Part shown: positions 57,878-64,000 of the stretch, one piece after another
How the letters are laid out: every line of letters begins with the position of its first letter
Position numbering within the stretch: position 1 is the stretch's first letter
Source: Arthrobacter sp. MYb23
GTDB taxonomy: Bacteria; Actinomycetota; Actinomycetes; Actinomycetales; Micrococcaceae
NCBI RefSeq assembly: GCF_002979775.1
Contig: NZ_PCPR01000001.1
Location: 452,995-516,994, forward strand
Length of the DNA: 64,000 bases
Reading direction: 5' to 3'
The notes under the pieces: model-generated
Seen by the model: the letters and a program-made list of their open reading frames with translations, nothing else
The model's database searches: none
What the model was told of the DNA's origin: nothing
Program-made: the position numbers and the translations under genes

Positions 57878-59137
57878 ATGACCAGCGTTGACATGGCAGC
57901 ATCCCCCATCCGGCCCAGCGCGCTGGCTGGCTATGAGGATTGGCCGGCCCATGCCCAGCACCGGTACACCGCTGACTCAGCGGAAATCCGGCACCTTGCC
58001 CACACACTTGGCGTGCCCGCGGTAACACCGGATCTTGAGTACACAGTCATCTCCGAATCAGAGCACGACGGCGTCATCACCTCGCACTTGCAGTGGCAGC
58101 TGGGATTCGGCCCTGCGACGTCCGCCTGGTTCGTGCGACCGGCCGGTGCCACCGCTCCGCTGCCCGGGTTGCTCGCCCTCCACTGCCATGGCGGGATCAA
58201 GGCCTACGGTGCTGAGCGGCTTGTGCGGTTCCCTCACGATTTTGAGCGTCGGGATGCGGAGCATCACGACGGCGGCGCCCCCTCGAGCGACAGACCCGGC
58301 GGTGCCGCGGGTTCTCACGCGATGGGGTTGCCACCCCTGGATATCAGGGCGAAGCTCTACGGCGGCCGGGCACTCGCCACTTCGCTGGCCCACCAGGGCT
58401 TCGCCGTCCTTGCGCACGACACCTTCATGTGGGGCAGCCGCCGCTTCGGGCTCGATCCCCTTCCTTGGCGGACTGCCAACGCCGTCAACGGCCAGCAGGC
58501 ACTGAGGCGGGAGGCCGGCGTCGAACTTTCCGCGGCGGAACGCTACGACGCAGCCGCGGCCGCCCACGAGGAAACTGTGGCGAAAGCCGCAACGCTGATA
58601 GGTACCAGCGTTGCCGGGACCGTCGCCCATGACGATCTCGCTGCCTTGGGTGTCCTCGCGTCCCTGCCGGGCGTGGCTTCGGATCGGCTCGGTTGCCTGG
58701 GATTCTCCGGAGGCGGCGGACGGGCCATGGTGCTCGGTGCCCTGAGCCCGCTGATCCGCAGCTACGTGGTCACGTGCATGATGACCACGTTCGAAGCACT
58801 CCTGCCCGCATACCTGGACGCGCACTCCTGGTTACTGCACTCCCCGGGCCTCGCCGGTTTGGGCGACTGGCCAGACCTCGCCGTCCGCTCCGCTGCCGAA
58901 AGGGTGCTGGTCCAGTACGCCCTGGATGACCCGCTCTTCCCGGAACAGGGCATGCGCGACGCCCACCAGCATCTGTTGGAGGGCATGCCCGCCCGCTACA
59001 CCGGCAGCTTTTGGCAGGAACCCCACGTCTTCACCCAAGCCATGCAGGACGAGGCCGCAGCGTTCCTCGCATCCGCGCTCCAGCCCAAGCAAACAACCAC
59101 TACCCATGCACCTGATCCCGCTAGGACAGCCTCATGA
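57878..59137 (+). CDS. Alpha/beta hydrolase, probable carbohydrate esterase
   Basis: A 419-residue alpha/beta hydrolase. LLALHCHGGIKAYGAERLV has the HGG oxyanion motif and LGCLGFSGGGGRAM is the nucleophile elbow. The acid is probably Asp in YALDDPLFPEQG and the histidine is in WQEPHVFT. There is no signal peptide. It belongs to the abhydrolase-7/dienelactone-hydrolase-like group seen with sugar catabolic genes and may remove acyl groups from imported sugars. It overlaps the next gene as ATGA. ATG 57893 is an alternative start. Confidence 0.8.
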   Translation: MTSVDMAASPIRPSALAGYEDWPAHAQHRYTADSAEIRHLAHTLGVPAVTPDLEYTVISESEHDGVITSHLQWQLGFGPATSAWFVRPAGATAPLPGLLALHCHGGIKAYGAERLVRFPHDFERRDAEHHDGGAPSSDRPGGAAGSHAMGLPPLDIRAKLYGGRALATSLAHQGFAVLAHDTFMWGSRRFGLDPLPWRTANAVNGQQALRREAGVELSAAERYDAAAAAHEETVAKAATLIGTSVAGTVAHDDLAALGVLASLPGVASDRLGCLGFSGGGGRAMVLGALSPLIRSYVVTCMMTTFEALLPAYLDAHSWLLHSPGLAGLGDWPDLAVRSAAERVLVQYALDDPLFPEQGMRDAHQHLLEGMPARYTGSFWQEPHVFTQAMQDEAAAFLASALQPKQTTTTHAPDPARTAS

Positions 59138-61236
59138 CACAAACCTCAACCGACACCGCCACGGAGGGCATCGCCCGGCTCCCCCGCATCGCGCTGGTGG
59201 GCGTGCACGGTTTCGGCGAACGGCACTTGGACAACCTTGGCCGGCTAAGTGCCAACGGCGCCCTGGAGTTGGTTGCCGTCGCCGATCCCCGGCCCCCCGC
59301 AGACGGAACGCTGGGCCCGGAGGTGAAGGTCTTCGCTTCGCTTGACGAGCTCCTGGCTGCGGGAACCGCCCCGGACGTGGTCATCATCTCCACCCCCATC
59401 CAAACGCACGCGCCACTTGCCATCGCTGCCCTCAAAGCCGGTGCCAACGTCTATCTGGAAAAGCCGCCGGTGGCTTCCATGGCGCAATTCGAGGAAGTCA
59501 TGGCCGCAGCGGCGAGCGCTGGCCGCCTGGTACAGGTGGGTTTTCAAAGCCTGGGCTCAGAGGCCCTGCCGGCGATCGAAGCCTTGGTGGCTTCCGGCGG
59601 GATCGGCGACGTCCGGGGTATCAGCGCCACCGGACTGTGGCTACGGAGCAAGGCGTACTTCAAGCGCTCACGGTGGGCCGGTAAACGCAGCCTCAACGGG
59701 ACCGATGTTGTGGACGGGGTGGCCACCAACGCCTTGGCCCACGCTGTGGCAACCGGTCTGCGGCTGGCTGGTGCGCGGACTGTGGCGGACGTTGAATCCG
59801 TGGAGACGGACCTTTACCGGGCCAACGATACCGAGAGCGATGACACCTCCGTGGTGCGGGTCCGGACCACGGAGGGCACTGGGTTGGCGGGAAGCACCGG
59901 GCTCGGGGGAAGCACTGGGTTTGACGGCAGCACCGTGCTGACGTGCGCCCTGACGCTGTGTGCGCCCGTGCAGTCCGCGCCGTCGGTCACCATCTACGGG
60001 ACCCTCGGGCAGCTCACGCTCTTCTACACGGAGGACCGCCTGGAGATCACCTCTCCTCAGGGCACCCGGACGGAGACCTTTGGACGGATCGACCTTCTGG
60101 AGAACCTGCTGGCTGCCCGCACGGAGGATGATCTCCTCAGCCCGCTGTCGGGTTCGGGCGCCTACGTCTCCGTATTGGAGGCCATCCGCACAGCAGATGC
60201 ACCCCGGCAGATCCCCTCGGAGTTCATCACCTGGGAAGGCGAGGGCGATGCCGCCCACCCCGTGGTCCTCGGCATCGAATCATTGATCCGTCGGGCAGCT
60301 CTAGGGCAGGCCACCTTCGCTGAGCTCGGAGCGCCGTGGACTGCCTCCGCCGGGACCTCCCTCTCTGTTAACGGCATCCCTGTCGCCACGCTTCAGGACG
60401 GAACCCGGATCCGGCCCACGTCGTCCCCGCGCCCTTACCTGCACCCCGTGCGGACGCTGGCGGGAACGGTGGTCACCGATCACATCCCGGAGGACCACGT
60501 GTGGCACCTCGGAGCCGGAGTGGCCCTCCAGGACGTTGACGGCATCAACTTCTGGGGAGGCCGAACCTACACCCGTGCCGCCGGCGCCTACATCTGGCGC
60601 AAGGACCACGGCAGCATCGTCACGGAGTCCGTGGACCACGGCGACGGCCTCAGGCGTGAACAGTTGAGCTGGCTCGGCCCCGACCACACACCCGTACTCC
60701 GCGAACAGCGCGAGTGGCGCTGGGCCGCCGTCGGGAATTCAACCTGGAAACTGACGCTGGACTTCACCCTGGAGTCAGCCACGGGACAGCCGGTGCTGCT
60801 GGGCAGCCCCGGCTCCAACGGGCGTCCGCAGGGTGGTTACGGCGGCTTCTTCTGGCGGCTGCCGAAAGTCGGCGCCGCGACCATTTGGACACCTGAAGCA
60901 CGGGGCGAGGACGCCGTGCACGGCACCGCGGCGCCATGGCTGGCTTGGTCTGGGACGTTCGACGCCGGGACAGCCAGCGCCGCCCAAGTCACCGGCGACC
61001 CCGGGCTGGGACACCCGGCAACGCTCGTGTTCCTTGCCTCACCGCAGGCAACGGACCCGTGGTTCGTGCGGCACTCGGGGTACCCCGGGGTTGGGCTGTC
61101 TTTGGCCTGGGACGCCCCGGTGACCACCGAACCAGGCCGCCCTGTCCACAGGACCGTCACCGTCCTCGTCACGGACGGCTTCCTGGCAACACAAGACATT
61201 GAACAACTCATCACAACCTTGGGGGAACCGGTATGA
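59134..61236 (+). CDS. Gfo/Idh/MocA oxidoreductase fused to a DUF6807 (PmoA-like) domain, copy 2
   Basis: A 700-residue fusion with the same layout as the one at 39675. The Rossmann start is ALVGVHGFGERHLDNLGRLS, then LEKPPVASM and AYFKRSRWAGKRSLNGTDVV; the DUF6807 part has RPYLHPVRTLAGTVVTDHIP, DHVWHLGAGVALQDVDG, GGFFWRLP and DPWFVRHSGYPGVG. A Gly/Ser/Thr-rich insert (GLAGSTGLGGSTGFDGST) near residue 250 is unique to this copy. It is ATGA-linked to both neighbours, so the hydrolase, the fusion and the M24 protein are made together. Confidence 0.83.
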   Translation: MTQTSTDTATEGIARLPRIALVGVHGFGERHLDNLGRLSANGALELVAVADPRPPADGTLGPEVKVFASLDELLAAGTAPDVVIISTPIQTHAPLAIAALKAGANVYLEKPPVASMAQFEEVMAAAASAGRLVQVGFQSLGSEALPAIEALVASGGIGDVRGISATGLWLRSKAYFKRSRWAGKRSLNGTDVVDGVATNALAHAVATGLRLAGARTVADVESVETDLYRANDTESDDTSVVRVRTTEGTGLAGSTGLGGSTGFDGSTVLTCALTLCAPVQSAPSVTIYGTLGQLTLFYTEDRLEITSPQGTRTETFGRIDLLENLLAARTEDDLLSPLSGSGAYVSVLEAIRTADAPRQIPSEFITWEGEGDAAHPVVLGIESLIRRAALGQATFAELGAPWTASAGTSLSVNGIPVATLQDGTRIRPTSSPRPYLHPVRTLAGTVVTDHIPEDHVWHLGAGVALQDVDGINFWGGRTYTRAAGAYIWRKDHGSIVTESVDHGDGLRREQLSWLGPDHTPVLREQREWRWAAVGNSTWKLTLDFTLESATGQPVLLGSPGSNGRPQGGYGGFFWRLPKVGAATIWTPEARGEDAVHGTAAPWLAWSGTFDAGTASAAQVTGDPGLGHPATLVFLASPQATDPWFVRHSGYPGVGLSLAWDAPVTTEPGRPVHRTVTVLVTDGFLATQDIEQLITTLGEPV

Positions 61237-62360
61237 CCACGCCTACTCAATTCACGCCAGCTCCTGCCGCAGTGGCTGCACGCAGTCCACTCACAGCACC
61301 CGGCAACGTGGCCGACCGCGCAGTGAAGCGCCAGCGCGTGCTGGACATCATGGACGCCGCGGGTCGCGACTCACTGTTGCTGACATCCAACACCGCCCTG
61401 ACCTGGTACTTGGACGGCAGCCGCGTGCACATCAGCCTGGCCGGCGACCCCATCGCGGCCCTCTTGGTGGACCGTTCCGGTGATCACTTGGTCACGTTCA
61501 ACAACGAGGCAGGCCGGATCGCAGCTGAAGAACTCCCGGACGGCGTCAGCCTGGACACCGTTCCATGGAATGGCCAGTTGCATGCCTTCGCGGCAGGGCT
61601 GGCCGTTGGCGGAGACCCGTTGGTTGAAGCGGCGGTGGCCGCGGAACTGCGTGCGGCCCGCCAGCAGCTCCTGCCCGGCGAAACAGCCCGTTACGCCGAG
61701 CTCTCCGCCGACGCCGCAGCCGCCATGACCGATGTCCTGACTGCTGCGACGCCGGCAACCACGGAGTTCCAACTCGTCTCGGAACTGGCCGCCCGTATTG
61801 TTACGGTGGGCGCCGAGCCGTTGGTCCTGCTATGCAACGGTGCTTCGCGGAGCGATTTCCGGCACCCGCTGGCCACGCACTCCCCCATCGGCCGCCGCGC
61901 CATGGCTGTGGTGTGCGCCCGCCGGAACGGCTTGGTGGCCAACGTGACCCGGTGGGTGGCGTTCGACGCCGGCGCTCCCCAGGAACTCGACGCCGAGGCC
62001 CGCATCGCCGCTGTCGAGGCTGACATCTTCAGGGCCACGGTTCCCGGAGCCCGCCTCAATGAGATCTTCGCCGAAATAAAACGGGCCTACGCACGGCACG
62101 GATTCGGCGAGGATCAGTGGACGCTCCACCACCAGGGCGGACCCGCGGGTTATGCAGGCCGCGACCCCCGCGTCACAGCAGAGGTCACGGACACTGTGGT
62201 CCTCAACCAGCCCTTCACGTGGAACCCGTCCGGGCCCGGCGTGAAGATCGAGGACACCGTGCTGCTCACGAAATCCGGTCTGCGCGTCCTGACCACCGAC
62301 GACCGTTGGCCGAGCACCCAAGTGGACGGTCGTCGTCGTCCGCTGACGCTTCGCCCGTAA
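61233..62360 (+). CDS. M24-fold protein (creatinase/Xaa-Pro peptidase-like), metal ligands missing
   Basis: A 375-residue protein. The N-terminal domain has LLLTSNTALTWYLDGSRVHI, and the C-terminal pita-bread fold has TLHHQGGPAGYAGRDPRV and WNPSGPGVKIEDTVLLTKSG. Where M24 peptidases have the two metal Asp residues, it reads AVVCARRNGLVANVTRWVAF (Val and Asn), and the first Glu is Asn in WNPSGPG. It therefore resembles creatinase, which uses this fold without metal. It is ATGA-coupled to the Gfo/Idh fusion, so a role in the same catabolic path is likely. Confidence 0.8.
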   Translation: MTTPTQFTPAPAAVAARSPLTAPGNVADRAVKRQRVLDIMDAAGRDSLLLTSNTALTWYLDGSRVHISLAGDPIAALLVDRSGDHLVTFNNEAGRIAAEELPDGVSLDTVPWNGQLHAFAAGLAVGGDPLVEAAVAAELRAARQQLLPGETARYAELSADAAAAMTDVLTAATPATTEFQLVSELAARIVTVGAEPLVLLCNGASRSDFRHPLATHSPIGRRAMAVVCARRNGLVANVTRWVAFDAGAPQELDAEARIAAVEADIFRATVPGARLNEIFAEIKRAYARHGFGEDQWTLHHQGGPAGYAGRDPRVTAEVTDTVVLNQPFTWNPSGPGVKIEDTVLLTKSGLRVLTTDDRWPSTQVDGRRRPLTLRP

Positions 62361-62390
62361 CGCCCTCGCACAAACCCGACTCAAACGAAA

Positions 62391-62427
62391 GGGGCGGGGT
62401 CACCATGATGGTGACCCCGCCCCTTTT
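62391..62427 (+). terminator. Rho-independent terminator after the M24-fold gene
   Basis: A perfect 16-bp stem GGGGCGGGGTCACCAT with its complement and a one-base centre is followed by TTTT. It lies 31 bp after the stop. The preceding AAA makes it usable on the other strand too. Confidence 0.9.
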
Positions 62428-62440
62428 CCGTGTGCGCTTA

Positions 62441-62506
62441 CCCAAGTAGGTCGCAGTTAATGCCGTTTTGAGGGCTCAAAACGGCATTAACTGCGACTCA
62501 GTTGGG
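62441..62506. repeat. 66-bp palindromic repeat, family A, copy 2
   Basis: CCCAAGTAG at the start and CAGTTGGG at the end flank a perfect 23-bp stem (62450-62472 with 62475-62497) around two bases. It is the most symmetric copy and lies between convergent genes, next to a separate terminator. Confidence 0.88.
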
Positions 62507-62520
62507 TGGGCTTGGGTGCG

Positions 62521-63972
62521 TTAGCGGAGGGTGAGCACGCCGTCCACGCGCCGGGGAATGCCCAGCGGGTTGGCGTCGTGCAAGGCCGGGTGCAGGACAG
62601 TCTCCGGGGCATCCTGGTACGCCACGGGACGCTGGAAGCGGCGCACCGCTGTGGCGCCCACGGAGGTGAACAGCGACGTCGTGGCCGGGTACGGACCACC
62701 GTGTTGCTGTGCCCAGTTCACGGCCACACCAGTGGGCCAGCCATCGAACAGAACCCGTCCGGCCAAGCCGCTGAGCTGCTCCACGAGGGCGGAAACGTCC
62801 TCGCCTGGCTGGGCGTGCACCGTGCCCGTCAGGCTGCCCGGGACCTTCGCCAGGGCTGCGGACAGCTCTTCCTGGTTGGCGTATTCAATAAGCAGGGTGG
62901 TGGGGCCGAAGCACTCCTCCAGCAACTCCTCGGGGCGTTCCAGGACGTTGGCGGCACTGGTGGCGAACACCACGGGAGCGGCTCCGTCTGCCAGGCTGTT
63001 CTGCTGCACCGTGCCACTGACGACGGCGACACCCGGCTGGTCTGCAACGTTCCGAAGACCGTCCGGGTACGCCTCGGCGATCCGCTCGGTGAGCATGGCA
63101 GCGGTTGGCTTGTCCTTGCTGGCCTCGGCCAGGTGAGACGCGAAGTCCGTGCCCGCCGGGATGAAGACGAGTCCTGGTTTGGTGCAGAACTGTCCGGCAC
63201 CCATGGTGAACGAGCCGGCCAGGCCCGCGGCGAGCTGCTGTCCACGTTCCGCGAGTGCGTCGGCCGTGATCACCACGGGGTTCAGGCTGCCCAACTCGCC
63301 GTAGAACGGGATGGGCTCCGGCCGAGAAGATGCGAGATCGAACAAGGCGCGTCCGCCCGGAATGGAACCGGTGAAGCCCACGGCCTTGATGGCAGGATCC
63401 TGAACCAGTGCGGTGCCGGCCTCGCGGCCGCTGACCAAGGCGAAGATTCCTTCCGGAGCCCCGGCCTTGGCAAGAGCTTCGGCAACGATCTCGGCGGTCC
63501 GCTCAGAGAGCCGGATGTGTCCCGAGTGCGCCTTGACGATCACCGGGCAGCCCACGGCCAGAGCGGATGCAGTGTCGCCGCCTGCCACGGAGAAAGCGAA
63601 CGGGAAGTTCGACGCCGAGAACACCGCTACCGGGCCGATCGGACGCAGGATGCGACGAAGGTCAGGCTTGGGCGGAGTGGACGAGGGGTCAGCGTGGTCG
63701 ATCACGGCCTCAAGGTACGAGCCCTCCGTGATCACGGTGGCGAAAAGGCGCAACTGCCCGCTGGTCCTCGCCACCTCTCCCGTGAGCCGGACTGTGCCCA
63801 GGCTCGTCTCGGAATCGGCGATGGCCACCAGTTCAGTGACGTTGGCGTCCAAGGCATCGGCGACGGCGTTCAGCCAGGCAGCGCGCTCGGCGTCGGAAGC
63901 CGTTGCGGTAACCTTTGCCGCTTCCGTGGCTGCGGCGGTGATGGCTGTCAGGTCAAGAGTTGCTGTACTCAA
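62521..63972 (-). CDS. Alpha-ketoglutaric semialdehyde dehydrogenase (NADP-type aldehyde dehydrogenase)
   Basis: A 483-residue aldehyde dehydrogenase. It has VFSASNFPFAFSVAGGDTAS, VKAHSGHIRLS, GFTGSIPGGRALFD, the catalytic Glu in FYGELGSLNPVV and Cys in TMGAGQFCTKPGLVF. These match the KGSADH group, which converts 2-oxoglutarate semialdehyde to 2-oxoglutarate at the end of oxidative pentose, galactarate and hydroxyproline pathways. Upstream steps are not in this window. It starts at TTG with AAAGGA seven bases upstream. Confidence 0.88.
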   Translation of the reverse strand: MSTATLDLTAITAAATEAAKVTATASDAERAAWLNAVADALDANVTELVAIADSETSLGTVRLTGEVARTSGQLRLFATVITEGSYLEAVIDHADPSSTPPKPDLRRILRPIGPVAVFSASNFPFAFSVAGGDTASALAVGCPVIVKAHSGHIRLSERTAEIVAEALAKAGAPEGIFALVSGREAGTALVQDPAIKAVGFTGSIPGGRALFDLASSRPEPIPFYGELGSLNPVVITADALAERGQQLAAGLAGSFTMGAGQFCTKPGLVFIPAGTDFASHLAEASKDKPTAAMLTERIAEAYPDGLRNVADQPGVAVVSGTVQQNSLADGAAPVVFATSAANVLERPEELLEECFGPTTLLIEYANQEELSAALAKVPGSLTGTVHAQPGEDVSALVEQLSGLAGRVLFDGWPTGVAVNWAQQHGGPYPATTSLFTSVGATAVRRFQRPVAYQDAPETVLHPALHDANPLGIPRRVDGVLTLR

Positions 63973-64000
63973 TGCGGTTTCCTTTACTGTCGGGGACGGC

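Noticed and set aside
1..64000. tRNA or rRNA genes
   Set aside because: No cloverleaf with conserved T-loop bases or rRNA-like stretch was noticed in the intergenic regions; a dedicated scan was not possible.

Overview
The window is high-GC actinobacterial DNA whose gene content points to a Micrococcaceae member, most likely Arthrobacter or Paenarthrobacter. Supporting features are the actinobacterial neighbourhoods menB-menE-menA and PGM/thioredoxin-ccdA-resB-ccsB, an HTH protein beside the 32-residue ribosomal protein bS22, rex with a glutaredoxin, an Ini-type dynamin locus, many GTG/TTG starts and some leaderless starts. No rRNA, tRNA, insertion sequence, prophage or CRISPR array was found.

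Layout: 1-4.4 kb has a MarR regulator cut by the window edge, a divergent DUF1295 membrane protein, an amino acid permease and a shortened NirB-like flavoprotein in a two-gene operon. 4.5-11 kb has an ABC-F ATPase, an RHH/DUF4097 operon under a three-site operator, a manganese-type ABC importer and a CPBP protease. 11-16 kb has a VOC protein, the menaquinone genes and small membrane proteins. 16-25 kb is a five-gene block resembling mycobacterial iniBAC: Hsp70-like membrane protein, LuxR regulator, IniB-like protein and two dynamin-like GTPases. 25-30 kb is the System II cytochrome c maturation operon. 30-38 kb is mostly housekeeping: YceI, two proline-rich membrane proteins, Rex, glutaredoxin, HAD phosphatase, a DUF559-like protein between 32-bp repeat arrays, bS22, an HTH protein and DAHP synthase behind an aromatic leader peptide.

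38-64 kb is a carbohydrate-utilisation island for plant cell-wall oligosaccharides. It holds an acetyl esterase, a GH78 rhamnosidase, a GH42 beta-galactosidase, three solute-binding proteins, two permease pairs, an MFS transporter, a YesL-like protein, two Gfo/Idh-DUF6807 fusions, an M24-fold protein without metal ligands, an alpha/beta hydrolase and an alpha-ketoglutaric semialdehyde dehydrogenase. None of the degradative enzymes has a signal peptide, so oligosaccharides are probably imported and taken apart in the cytoplasm. LacI-type operators stand before almost every transcription unit, but no LacI gene lies in the window.

Dispersed palindromes recur between genes: three copies of a 66-bp element and two of a 62-63-bp element. 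In each family the outer part is conserved, while the inner stem differs between copies and stays base-paired. Gene functions are inferred from motifs and family knowledge read by eye; no database search was run.
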